In this document: positions 24,952 to 34,671 of the stretch, piece by piece | Numbering within the stretch: the stretch's first letter is position 1 | Layout of the letters: every line of letters starts with the position of its first letter | Origin: Atopostipes sp963558565 | Lineage (GTDB): Bacteria; Bacillota; Bacilli; Lactobacillales; Carnobacteriaceae_A | Length of the DNA stretch: 64,000 nucleotides | NCBI GenBank assembly: GCA_963558565.1 | Contig: CAUWGX010000001.1 | Coordinates: 62,001 to 126,000, forward strand | Direction: 5' to 3' | Notes under the pieces: generated by a model | What the model was told of the DNA's origin: nothing | What the model saw: only the letters and a program-made list of their open reading frames with translations | The model's database searches: none | Translations under genes and position numbers: made by a program

Positions 24952-25722
24952 ATGGCACATTTGGAAGAAGTTGAAGGGATTGTTTTGTATCATCGAAAAC
25001 ACCGGGAACGAGATTTCCTAGTAAAGATTTTTACTCAAAGATTTGGCAAAATTATGTTTTTTGTTCGGGGTTCTAAAAAACAACAAGGGAGTTTATTCCA
25101 AGCGATTCAGCCTTTTACAACAGCCACTTTTATAGCGGATATCCGCGAGAATGGCTTAAGCTTTTTGCGAGGGGCCAAAAACGTAGAGACTCCTAGAAAT
25201 TTACAAATGGATATCTTCAAAAATGCTTATGGGACGTATATTTGTGCTCTAGCAGATGCGGCGATTGAAGACCGCACAATCCATCTTCAAATCTATCAAT
25301 TAATCAAACAAAGTCTACATTTAATCAATGAAGATTATAACCCGGAAGTGATTGCGAATATATTAGAAACGAAATTTTTAGAATTTCTAGGCGTTGCTCC
25401 TAATTTTGTCGCCTGCAGTATTTGTCATAAAACAAAAGGGATTTTCGATTATTCCGATAAATATCATGGAATCCTCTGTTCAGAACACTTTTTTGAAGAT
25501 CCGCGGCGACTGCATCTCGATCCTAAAGCTGTTCACTTAGTTCGTTTATATTCGGTCATTAAACTGGAAAAAATCGGTGAAATTTCTATTAAGGAAAGTA
25601 CGCAAAAGGAAATTAAGCGGCTTTTGGATCATATTTATGATGAAAGTGTGGGCCTCAGACTAAAAAGTAAGAAGTTTATTGATAATCTATATAAATGGGA
25701 AGATTTTTTAAAAGAAGAATAA
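24952..25722 (+). CDS. recO: DNA repair protein RecO
   Basis: This 256-residue protein loads RecA on SSB-coated DNA together with RecR (RecFOR pathway). The N-terminal OB-fold begins EGIVLYHRKHRERDFLVKIFT. A zinc-type motif follows in the C-terminal domain: CSICH near residue 156, then LCSEHF. ATG 24952 follows AAAGGAAG. The glycine T-box begins about 130 bp after the stop. Confidence 0.94.
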   Translation: MAHLEEVEGIVLYHRKHRERDFLVKIFTQRFGKIMFFVRGSKKQQGSLFQAIQPFTTATFIADIRENGLSFLRGAKNVETPRNLQMDIFKNAYGTYICALADAAIEDRTIHLQIYQLIKQSLHLINEDYNPEVIANILETKFLEFLGVAPNFVACSICHKTKGIFDYSDKYHGILCSEHFFEDPRRLHLDPKAVHLVRLYSVIKLEKIGEISIKESTQKEIKRLLDHIYDESVGLRLKSKKFIDNLYKWEDFLKEE

Positions 25723-25812
25723 GTCAAACCGAACTTTTTAAATTAGATTTCAAATACCCATACTTGTCTGCCTTCGCAAAGAATAGCCAAAGGGCTGGAG
25801 TAAAAAAGATAA

Positions 25813-25841
25813 TTGCTAAAAAGGTTTGGAGAGTGTATGAT
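25813..25841 (+). promoter_or_regulatory. Promoter of the glyQS T-box transcript
   Basis: TTGCTA (25813-25818), a 17-bp spacer and TATGAT (25836-25841). The predicted start, near 25848, lies just before T-box stem I. Confidence 0.55.
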
Positions 25842-25849
25842 AATAGTGT

Positions 25850-26056
25850 TCACTATGGAGAAGTAAATAATTTATTTTGAGCCAGCGAACTTGGGTGAGT
25901 GAGAGCCAAGTCAAAATGATTATTGAAGAGGCACCATAGAGATAAAATAAATGTAAAAGTGCTAACTCATTTTATTGAGTTAGAAATAGGGTGGAACCGC
26001 GAAGAACTCGTCCCTATACTGATTGGATGACTGTCAGTATAGGGACGAGTTTTTAT
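25850..26056 (+). promoter_or_regulatory. Glycine T-box riboswitch leader of glyQS
   Basis: Stem I closes by CTATGG (25853-25858) pairing with CCATAG (25934-25939). Its upper part holds the AGCGAAC...GGGTGAGTG...GCCAAG element (about 25884-25911) that docks the tRNA elbow. The specifier is GGC at 25930-25932, followed by ACC, which fits tRNA-Gly with anticodon GCC. Stem III is CTAACTC/GAGTTAG (25962-25983). The T-box AGGGTGGAACCGCG is at 25988-26001. The terminator has a 17-bp stem from 26006 to 26050, then T residues. Uncharged tRNA-Gly should prevent termination. This leader fills the 353-bp gap between recO and glyQ; an open frame at 25695-25880 lies across it and is spurious. Confidence 0.93.
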
Positions 26057-26075
26057 TATATCAAGGAGTGATAAA

Positions 26076-27008
26076 ATGGCTGATAAAGTGCTAACTTTTC
26101 AAGAAATTATCTTAACTTTACAAAAATATTGGTCGGATCAAGATTGCTTATTAATGCAAGCTTATGATACTGAAAAAGGAGCAGGGACGATGAGTCCATA
26201 CACTTTTTTACGTTCATTGGGCCCCGAACCATGGAATGCAGCTTATGTTGAACCGTCAAGGAGACCAGATGATGGGCGTTACGGGGATAATCCAAACCGT
26301 CTATATCAACATCATCAATTTCAAGTTGTGATGAAACCTTCTCCAAAAAATATCCAAGAACTTTACATTGGAAGTTTAATGGCGTTAGGTATTGATCCTT
26401 TGCAACATGATATTCGTTTTGTAGAAGATAACTGGGAAAACCCCTCTTTAGGCTGTGCAGGCTTAGGTTGGGAAGTTTGGTTAGATGGAATGGAAGTGAC
26501 TCAATTTACTTATTTCCAGCAAGTTGGAGGAATGGAAGTGGATTCCGTTACAGCTGAGTTGACTTATGGATTAGAGCGTCTGGCTTCTTATATTCAAGAT
26601 GTTGACAGTGTTTATGATATTGAATGGGCCGATGGTGTCGAATATGGTGAAATTTTTAAAGAACCTGAATATGAGCATTCGGTCTATACATTTGAAGAAA
26701 GTAATTTAGAGATGCTCTTTCAGCTATTGGATGCCTATGAAAAAGAAGCAACTTTATTAATTGATCAAGGGCTAGTGCATCCAGGATACGACTATGTTTT
26801 GAAATGTAGTCACATCTTTAACCTAATTGATGCCCGAGGAGCAGTTTCCGCGACAGATCGTCCTGCTTACTTACGCCGAATTCGCTCGATGGCTAGAAAT
26901 ATTGCCAAATCATTTTTAAATGAACGCGCGAAACTGAACTTTCCGTTATTAAAAGACGACGAAGCGCAATGGGTTGAAAAATATCGTTTAGAATCGGAGG
27001 TCAATTAG
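26076..27008 (+). CDS. glyQ: Glycyl-tRNA synthetase alpha subunit
   Basis: The 310-residue catalytic subunit of the bacterial alpha2-beta2 class II synthetase. Characteristic stretches are LQKYWSDQDCLLMQAYDTEKGAGTM at the start, SRRPDDGRYGDNPNRLYQHHQFQV and GWEVWLDGMEVTQFTYFQQ. It charges tRNA-Gly together with GlyS. ATG 26076 follows AAGGAGTG. The gene is controlled by the T-box directly upstream, and glyS starts on the base after its stop. Confidence 0.97.
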   Translation: MADKVLTFQEIILTLQKYWSDQDCLLMQAYDTEKGAGTMSPYTFLRSLGPEPWNAAYVEPSRRPDDGRYGDNPNRLYQHHQFQVVMKPSPKNIQELYIGSLMALGIDPLQHDIRFVEDNWENPSLGCAGLGWEVWLDGMEVTQFTYFQQVGGMEVDSVTAELTYGLERLASYIQDVDSVYDIEWADGVEYGEIFKEPEYEHSVYTFEESNLEMLFQLLDAYEKEATLLIDQGLVHPGYDYVLKCSHIFNLIDARGAVSATDRPAYLRRIRSMARNIAKSFLNERAKLNFPLLKDDEAQWVEKYRLESEVN

Positions 27009-29090
27009 ATGACACATACATTTTTATTGGAAGTCGGCTTAGAAGATATGCCGGCCGGAGTTATTGTGCAAGCAGAACAGCAATTAGTGAATAAAACAAA
27101 AGCATTTTTAGAGGAGAGTCATTTATCTTACGGTAAGGTGAGTGGTTATTCCACCCCGCGCCGTTTTGCGGTCATAGTTGAGGATTTAGCTGAAAAACAA
27201 CCTGATGAAGATTTAACTGTCCGTGGACCTGCACAAAAGATTGCACAAGATGAAGAGGGGAATTGGACTAAAGCAGCCATTGGTTTTTCAAAAGGACAAG
27301 GGGGCACCGTCGATGAATTAATTATTAAAGATGAAGACGGCACACCTTATGTTTATATTGAAAAACATATTCCAGGGAAGGAAACAAAAGAGCTACTAAA
27401 AGGTCTAGCACCTGTCGTTGAAAAGATTGAATTTCCTAAAAATATGAAATGGGGCACGACCAATTATCATTATGTGCGCCCGGTCCACTGGGTAGTAGCT
27501 TTACTTGATGAAGAAGTTGTTCCTTTTGAAGTTTTTGATGTGAAAACAAGTAATCAAACAGAAGGTCACCGTTTCTTAGGAGAAACAATCACCCTCAATC
27601 GTCCAGAAGAATATGAAGAAAAGCTGAAAGCGGAGTATGTATTGCCTCGACGAGCTGAAAGACAAGCAGAGATCATCAAACAAATTGAAGCTTTATGTAA
27701 TGGACGTCGCTGGTCAGCGCCGACGTTTTATCAAGATTTGTTAGAAGAAGTGACAGATCTTGTTGAATATCCCACCGCTTTTTATGGTACGTTCGACGAA
27801 GAGTATCTAACCATTCCAGATGAGGTCCTTGAAACTTCAATGATGGATCATCAACGATATTTTCCTGTTCGAGAAGATAGCAGAAGCAATCATCTACTTC
27901 CTTATTTCATTTCCGTCCGTAATGGCGATGACCAATACTTAGATAATGTTGCACGAGGGAATGAAAAAGTTTTAACCGCTCGTTTAGCGGATGCTAAATT
28001 CTTCTATGAAGAAGATCAAAAATCATCGATTGGGGATTTTGTTGAGCAGTTAAAACATGTTGATTACCATGATCAACTCGGAACACTTTACGATAAGCAA
28101 ATTCGTGCTGGTAAATTATTAGAAGTTGTTAAAGATTATTATCATTTAAGCGCTGCTGAAATGGAGGTCTTAAAACAGACCACTTCCATTTATAAATTTG
28201 ACTTAATGACCCAAATAGTTGATGAGTTTCCAACTTTACAAGGCGTTATTGGTGGAGCCTATGCACTAGAACGAGGAGAAAATCCAGCCGTAGCGCAAGT
28301 TATCAGTGATCAGTATTTACCAACATCGGTCATGGGTGGATTACCTGGTTCAAAATTAGGAGAGTATATGGCTTTAATCGATAAATTTGATGCTTTAATT
28401 CAATTTTTCTCCATTGGTTTAATCCCAACCGGTTCAAACGATCCCTATGCTTTAAGAAGACAAGCGATTGGTGTGGTTCGTATCATGCTTGATCTTCGCG
28501 TAGATCACATAGAAGTCGATCAGTTTATCAATGACCTCATCCAAGCAAGCGAGTTACCAGTGAGCCGTGAAGAGGATCTTGCAGAAAATAAAGCAGCTTT
28601 ATTGAATTTCATTAAAGATCGCTTAGAGCAAATCATGCAAGCAGAGTATCAGATTGCACATGATATCCGACAAGCAGCCCTAGGTACAACCCATAAAAGC
28701 TTATCGTGGATGCTAAAAGTAGCACAAGTCCTGGAAGAAGAAAAAGAAACAGAAGCGTTCAAAATAGTCGTCGAATCGATAACGCGTGTGTTCAATATGA
28801 CGGAAAATAGAGATGCCGTTCAGACGATTGATGAGGATTTACTAGAAACTGATTCAGAAAAAGCGTTGGTGGATGCGGTTGAAAAATTAGAAAGAGACTT
28901 TGAACTAAAATCCGAGCCCCAAGCTAGATATGAGGCGCTGAAAAAAATCAGTCCATTGATTAATGACTTTTTTGACCATAATATGATAATGGTAGAAAAT
29001 GAAGCCGTTAAGGAAAATCGTTTGACTTTACTGCAAAAGTTAGCTATCATAGCTAAGCAATTCGCAGATTTTAGCCAACTAGTTATTTAA
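27009..29090 (+). CDS. glyS: Glycyl-tRNA synthetase beta subunit
   Basis: The 693-residue tRNA-binding subunit of glycyl-tRNA synthetase. LLEVGLEDMPAGVI at the start, YSTPRRFAV, FPKNMKW, MMDHQRYFPV, VARGNEKVLTARLADAKFFYEED and the HD-related and DALR-like C-terminal part match the family in order and length. It begins immediately after the glyQ stop codon, with GGAGG eight bases before the ATG, so the two subunits are translated from one message. Confidence 0.97.
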   Translation: MTHTFLLEVGLEDMPAGVIVQAEQQLVNKTKAFLEESHLSYGKVSGYSTPRRFAVIVEDLAEKQPDEDLTVRGPAQKIAQDEEGNWTKAAIGFSKGQGGTVDELIIKDEDGTPYVYIEKHIPGKETKELLKGLAPVVEKIEFPKNMKWGTTNYHYVRPVHWVVALLDEEVVPFEVFDVKTSNQTEGHRFLGETITLNRPEEYEEKLKAEYVLPRRAERQAEIIKQIEALCNGRRWSAPTFYQDLLEEVTDLVEYPTAFYGTFDEEYLTIPDEVLETSMMDHQRYFPVREDSRSNHLLPYFISVRNGDDQYLDNVARGNEKVLTARLADAKFFYEEDQKSSIGDFVEQLKHVDYHDQLGTLYDKQIRAGKLLEVVKDYYHLSAAEMEVLKQTTSIYKFDLMTQIVDEFPTLQGVIGGAYALERGENPAVAQVISDQYLPTSVMGGLPGSKLGEYMALIDKFDALIQFFSIGLIPTGSNDPYALRRQAIGVVRIMLDLRVDHIEVDQFINDLIQASELPVSREEDLAENKAALLNFIKDRLEQIMQAEYQIAHDIRQAALGTTHKSLSWMLKVAQVLEEEKETEAFKIVVESITRVFNMTENRDAVQTIDEDLLETDSEKALVDAVEKLERDFELKSEPQARYEALKKISPLINDFFDHNMIMVENEAVKENRLTLLQKLAIIAKQFADFSQLVI

Positions 29091-29111
29091 AAGTATACAA
29101 ATTAAAAACTG

Positions 29112-29154
29112 GAAAAAATCACTTGTAGCAAGCTCTCAGGTGATTTTTTCGTTT
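29112..29154 (+). terminator. Terminator of glyQS
   Basis: GAAAAAATCACTT (29112-29124) pairs with AGGTGATTTTTTC (29138-29150), followed by GTTTT. Confidence 0.75.
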
Positions 29155-29177
29155 TGCATGATAAAATGATGTGTTTT

Positions 29178-29186
29178 TGTTATAAT
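29178..29186 (+). promoter_or_regulatory. Extended -10 promoter of the SNF2 gene
   Basis: TGTTATAAT is a perfect extended -10; the -35 region is not clear. Confidence 0.45.
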
Positions 29187-29226
29187 TAGTTGATAGAAAT
29201 AATAAGCTTAAGAAGGACTGAATTAT

Positions 29227-32200
29227 TTGTTTAAGAAACAATTTTTTCCTGAGGCAACAGTAAAGTCGTTAGCGACTAATCAAACCATTTATGAAAAAGG
29301 AAAGGAATTATTCAATAACAATCAAGTGAAAGACTTGAAGTTAAATGAAGAAAACCGTTCCGTTGAATTTACCGTTAGAGATGAACAAAACCACCACACT
29401 TATTTTAGTTTTTTAGAAAATGGCCTTGCGCAAAAATATTCTTGTGATTGTAAAGAGTTTCAAAAACAATCAGGCGCTTGTCACCACGTAGTGGCGAGTA
29501 TATTATATTTAAATACGATTAACCAGGATGCTTTTGATCGACTAAATGAAGATGGAATAGAAGATTTAGAAGCACCGAGTAGCCAGTTACAGTTACTCCA
29601 GAAAAATCGACAATTACTTGGTCATTTATTTGACGAAGCGAAAAAAGATATTGAGGCGCAAACCATTTCGTTTAGTAAAACACCTTTGCAATTTGAATTT
29701 GTTTTAAACATGCAACCACTTCAAAATGCTTTTGAATATGAATTTTATTTAAAAGCGGGCGAAGAACATCTATATGTTGTGAAAGATATTATTGAAGTTG
29801 TGGGGCATTTATTAAAAGGGAATAACTATACTTTTGGGAAGCAACTGACTTATAATCCTCAAACTTATTCAATTTTGCCTGAAGATCGTCAATTGCTATC
29901 TTATATTTACGAAGTAGGTAAAACGCAAGAAGAAACGATCAACCGAATTTATGGGCAATACACCGCCAATACTTCAGGCGCACTCAGTATTCCTCCGAAA
30001 TATGTTCCAGGTTTACTCGAACAAATCATGGAAGTAGACGGTGGCTATGTTCGTATAGCACCACCACCAAAATTATTAAGTTCAATCAATCAACTCGAAA
30101 TGCCTCTCGTCATTCATGAAGGGGAAGAGCGAATACCAATTACTTTCACTGTGACTAAGGAAAAAGAGTATTTTGTATTGGATGTCAGTGAAAAAGATAA
30201 AGAGAAAAAAGTCAATCTTCATCCACAAGCAAATATGGTGAGTATTGATGCTACTTTCTATTTATTAAATCCAACGAGCTTTAAAAAAGCACAATTATTA
30301 ATTGAAACGTTCCGCAATATGCAACAGCAGCCGTTACAATTAACAGAAAGTGACTTAATTTCTTTTTATTCGTTAATTCTTCCAAGTCTCAAAGAGTTAT
30401 TTGAATACGATGTGGAAGAGAGCATCGAAGAGAATATTCAACATGTGCCTTTCACCCCTGAATTGTATATCGATTATGTCAATGATCGTTTAACCGTTCA
30501 ACCGGTGTTCAAATATGGCGAAGCAACGCTCTATCCGCTTGCGTCAAAAGAGGATGACAAACAAACCGAATCTTTAGGAAATGAAGGATTATTTATTCGC
30601 GATGTTTTTCAAGAAAATGATGTGTTAAATGTTTTATCTCATTATTTTGGACGCAGCAAAATTGAAGAGAATGAATATATCTTAGAGTATTTACAAGAGA
30701 TTAGTCTCTTCATTTATGATGATTTAGCTGAACTGTCAAAATTAATGAACGTTTACTTGACACCTGAAGCGGAAGCTCTTATTTACGATGCAGATGAAGC
30801 ACCAGAATTGTCGATTGAAATGAATCGAGCGACAAACTTATTGGATATTCGTTTTGATGTCGCGGATGTTGCAACACATGAGTTGCCTAATTTAATTACG
30901 CAACTCCAAAAAACAGATCAACGCTTCTATCAGTTAGAATCCGGAAAGATTATTGATTTAGAAGAAGAAGAGTTCCAAGAATTCTTTGAAAATGTCGAAA
31001 AAATTGATTTACAACCGGAAGAAATCTCAGAAGAAACATCGATTTCCTTACTACGAGGCCTTTCTTTAGTGAATGATGAACATGTAGCTATCGGGGAAGA
31101 GCTGCGAGAATTTGTTAAGGATCTTAAAGAACCAGAAAATTTAAACTTTGAAGTACCGACAAGCCTACAAGCAACTCTCCGTCCCTATCAGGAAACAGGC
31201 TTTAAATGGCTCAGCATGCTGGATTATTATGGGCTAGGCGGCGTGTTAGCGGATGACATGGGCTTAGGTAAAACGATTCAATCGATTACTTTCATTCTTT
31301 CAAAAATCGAAAAACAACCAGGAAAATATTTAATTGTAAGTCCGTCAAGTGTTGTTTACAACTGGGAAAAAGAATGTGAGCAATTTGCACCTTCGATTCG
31401 TACCACTGTTATTAGTGGAACGATTGAAGAGCGGGGCGAGCAATTGAAACATGCATTGGAAACAGATGAGATCGATGTCTTGATTACGAGTTATCCACTC
31501 ATTCAAAGAGATATCGAATACTATCAAAAACATAATTTCCAAACCATTATCCTTGATGAGTCACAAAACGTGAAAATGATGCAACGAAGACCACAAAGGC
31601 TGTTCGACAACTCAATGCAAATACGATCTTTGCTTTGTCAGGAACGCCGATTGAAAATAATTTAAATGAATTATGGTCGTTGTTTTCTATTATTTTACCG
31701 GGTCTATTCCGCTCTAAAAAAGCATTTAATGAAATGTCAGAAGAGGAAATAGCCCAGAAAATTGATATCTTTATTTTACGTCGTATGAAAGAAGATGTTT
31801 TGGACGACTTACCGCCTAAGACTGAGACCATTGAATACATTGAGTTATCTGAGGAGCAGAAACGTCTCTATCAAACACAGCTTTCTTTAATTCGAAATGA
31901 TGTAGAATCATTGATTGAAGAAGATGCCTTTGAGCAAAATAGAATGCGTGTCTTAGCTGGAATGACTCGTTTACGACAAATTTGTTGTGACCCACGCTTG
32001 ATTGACGAAAGTTATGAAGGAGGCTCTGCTAAGTTAGAGCGTCTGATGGAGTATCTGCGAGAAGCACTAGCGAATAACAAGCGGATTGTGCTGTTCTCAC
32101 AATTCACCAGTATGCTAGCGATTATTCGCGAGATCTTAGAAGACTATGGCGTCAGTTACCATTATTTAGATGGTGGCACCCCTAAAAAAGACCGTTTAGA

Positions 32201-32540
32201 ATTAACGACTCGTTTCAATGAAGGAGAGAAAGATATCTTCCTTATATCTTTACGAGCAGGTGGAACGGGCTTAAACTTAACCGGTGGAGATACTGTGATC
32301 TTGTACGACTCTTGGTGGAACCCAGCGATTGAAGATCAAGCCGCTGACCGCGTACACCGTTTTGGTCAGCAAAAGTCGGTTCAAGTCATTCGTATGATTA
32401 TGAAAGGGACCATCGAAGAAGGAATTAATGAATTGCAAGAACAAAAACGAGAATTAATCGATAATGTGATTCGAACAGATGACGAGAAGAAAGTCGCGTC
32501 TTTAACGAAAGAAGATATTTTAGGTTTACTCTCCGATTAA
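29227..32540 (+). pseudogene. SNF2-family helicase with SWIM zinc finger, interrupted by a one-base frameshift
   Basis: Two frames together encode one SNF2/RapA-type DNA translocase of about 1104 residues. The first (29227-31665) has an N-terminal SWIM zinc finger (CDCKEF...GACHH, near residues 73-87), a helicase-associated region, Walker A DDMGLGKT and Walker B ILDESQNVK. After 31576 it runs into 29 unrelated codons. The second frame resumes at once with the expected continuation (KAVRQLNAN, SGTPIENNLNELWSLF) and ends with motif VI DRVHRFGQQKSVQVI. Restoring one A in the run at 31573-31576 joins them as VKNDATKTTKAV. The start is TTG 29227 after AAGGA. Either the gene is broken or one base was lost in sequencing or assembly. 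Confidence 0.88.
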
Positions 32541-32552
32541 GTCTACAAATAA

Positions 32553-32620
32553 ATCCTCATTGCCAGCAAAAATTCTGTGTTTCGGAACAGAAAAGACACT
32601 CTAAAGCCCAATGAGGGTTT
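32553..32620 (+). terminator. Weak long hairpin after the SNF2 gene
   Basis: CCTCATTG and CAATGAGG pair over a long loop containing a small CTGT/ACAG stem, followed by GTTTTA. It is a possible terminator before the dnaG promoter. Confidence 0.4.
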
Positions 32621-32643
32621 TAGCTTGTGGCGATGCGTGTAAA

Positions 32644-32671
32644 TTGACATTTAGCGTATAAATGATATACT
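32644..32671 (+). promoter_or_regulatory. Strong SigA promoter of dnaG-rpoD
   Basis: A consensus TTGACA (32644-32649), a 16-bp spacer and TATACT (32666-32671) with a TGA extended element. The start, near 32678, gives a 60-nt leader. Confidence 0.78.
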
Positions 32672-32738
32672 AATAACTGTAATTAAAATTAGGTTTATTA
32701 TGACCAATTATATAAGAATCAGATAAAAAGAGGTGAGC

Positions 32739-34628
32739 ATGATGGTTCGAATTCCTGAAGCGACAGTTGATGATATAAGGCAGAATACGGATATTGTGGA
32801 TGTTGTTTCACAGTATTTACAACTGAGAAAGTCAGGACAGAATCATTTTGCTCACTGTCCTTTTCACGAGGATAATACCCCTTCTTTCTCAGTCAACGAC
32901 CAAAAGCAAATCTTTTATTGTTTTAGTTGTGGTCGTGGTGGAAATGTCTTTAACTTTTTAAGAGAAATTGAAGGACTCACTTATCCAGAAGCAATCATTA
33001 AAACCGCTGAACTAACGAACTATCCATTAGATCAATCGATGGTTGCGCAGGTAATGAATCAACCGCATGCCGAAGATTCAACGACTGGCAAACTTTATGC
33101 AATGAATACGTTGGCGAAAAACTTTTATCATCATATTTTGATGAATACTCCTTTAGGGAAACCAGCCCTTGATTATTTATTAAACCGTGGGCTTACCAAA
33201 GAAACCTTAGAAGAGTTTGAGTTAGGTTTTTCTCCACCTCAACGGAATGCTTTGTTTTTATATTTAAAATCACAAAAAGATACTGATTTTGAAATTGAAC
33301 ATTATCAAAATTCGGGTTTGTTTTCACAAAATGAGCAACCAGAGACGCAAGAGTTTCTGGATCGATTTTCAAATCGAATCATGTTCCCGATTCATAATGA
33401 ACGTGGGAATGCGATTGGTTTTTCTGGGAGAATATTTGAAGAAAAGAAAGATTCTTTTCCAACTGCCAAATATTTAAACACCCCTGAAACCTCACTATTT
33501 AACAAAAGTAGTATTATTTATAATTTTGATAAAGCCAAATCAGCGATTCGACGTGAGAACGAAGCGATGCTGTTTGAAGGGTATATGGATGTAATTTCTG
33601 CTTGGCAAGCCGGTGTTAAAAATGGAATTGCCTCGATGGGAACCAGTTTAACGGAAGATCAGATTAAACGGTTAGATCGCTTTACAGGCCAAGTTGTCCT
33701 CGCCTTTGATGGGGACGATGCAGGTTCAGAAGCGATTCAACGATCGGCTCACTATTTGACTGAAAATACGCACTTTAATGTAGAAGTGGTCACTTTTCCT
33801 AGTGGCCTTGATCCTGATGATTACATCCAAAAACATGGCGCTAATGAATTTCAAGAGTTTTTAACTCACGGACGCGACACTTATATGGGCTTTTTAATGC
33901 AATATTATCGTCGTGACCGGAATCTAGCCAATGAAACGGAACAAATTGAGTATATTGATAATATTTTACAAGAACTCACAAAAGTAGATTCTCTCGTTGA
34001 ACGTGAAATCTATTTAAGTCAACTTGCGGACGAGTTTCATATATCCTTGGATACATTGAAAACACAATTTGAAACAGTGATGAGTGAGCGTCAAGCTCGT
34101 CAGTTAGATGAATTGAAACAACAGCAACGTTCGATGCGAAATGAAGTTCCAACCGTTCAAGTTTCTCACGAAAACAAACAAAAATTTACTTTAGTGGAAC
34201 AAGCAGAAAGAATGCTGTTAAATCGATTGTTTTACTATGAAGAAGCATGGCTTTTATTAAACAAAATTGACCCAGCATTTGAATTTGTGAGTGAAGATTA
34301 TCAGCTTATTTATATTCTCTTTGAATCTTATCGAGAGACAGATTTTGAAAATACAGATACTGAAGGTTTCCTAGACTATTTACAAGAAGATCATTTAAAG
34401 AAAAAAGTAGCTGAAATCTTTTTAATTGATCTAGGAGATTTGGTAGAAACAGAAATTAAAGATTATATTCATGTCATTAACAATGTTTCTCCTGTCAAAG
34501 AAGCCATTTCACAAAAAACAGAAGCACTGAAAGAAGCACAAAGAGCTGGAAATACAAGTGAGCAGGCAGCACTGGCAATTGAGATTATCAATTTAAACAA
34601 AAAGTTGAAAAATGAAATAACAGAATAA
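32739..34628 (+). CDS. dnaG: DNA primase DnaG
   Basis: The 629-residue primase makes RNA primers at the replication fork. It has the N-terminal CHC2 zinc finger (CPFHEDNTPSF then YCFSCGRGG, about residues 40-64), a TOPRIM catalytic core with EGYMDVI and FDGDDAGSEA, and a C-terminal helicase-binding domain. ATG 32739 is favoured by AGAGGTG upstream; GTG 32733 and ATG 32742 are alternatives. It is the first gene of the macromolecular synthesis operon, followed 43 bp later by rpoD. Confidence 0.96.
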   Translation: MMVRIPEATVDDIRQNTDIVDVVSQYLQLRKSGQNHFAHCPFHEDNTPSFSVNDQKQIFYCFSCGRGGNVFNFLREIEGLTYPEAIIKTAELTNYPLDQSMVAQVMNQPHAEDSTTGKLYAMNTLAKNFYHHILMNTPLGKPALDYLLNRGLTKETLEEFELGFSPPQRNALFLYLKSQKDTDFEIEHYQNSGLFSQNEQPETQEFLDRFSNRIMFPIHNERGNAIGFSGRIFEEKKDSFPTAKYLNTPETSLFNKSSIIYNFDKAKSAIRRENEAMLFEGYMDVISAWQAGVKNGIASMGTSLTEDQIKRLDRFTGQVVLAFDGDDAGSEAIQRSAHYLTENTHFNVEVVTFPSGLDPDDYIQKHGANEFQEFLTHGRDTYMGFLMQYYRRDRNLANETEQIEYIDNILQELTKVDSLVEREIYLSQLADEFHISLDTLKTQFETVMSERQARQLDELKQQQRSMRNEVPTVQVSHENKQKFTLVEQAERMLLNRLFYYEEAWLLLNKIDPAFEFVSEDYQLIYILFESYRETDFENTDTEGFLDYLQEDHLKKKVAEIFLIDLGDLVETEIKDYIHVINNVSPVKEAISQKTEALKEAQRAGNTSEQAALAIEIINLNKKLKNEITE

Positions 34629-34671
34629 TTAGAAAATAAATGGTATCATAACTATGGGAGGCAGTAATCTT

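Noticed and set aside
25695..25880. Open frame of 61 codons after recO
   Set aside because: It overlaps the recO end, the glyQS promoter and T-box stem I; the RNA structure explains the sequence.
31570..31665. Programmed ribosomal frameshifting in the SNF2 gene
   Set aside because: The site is only G-AAAA-T without a classic slippery heptamer, and I see no stimulating structure; a true or technical base loss is simpler.
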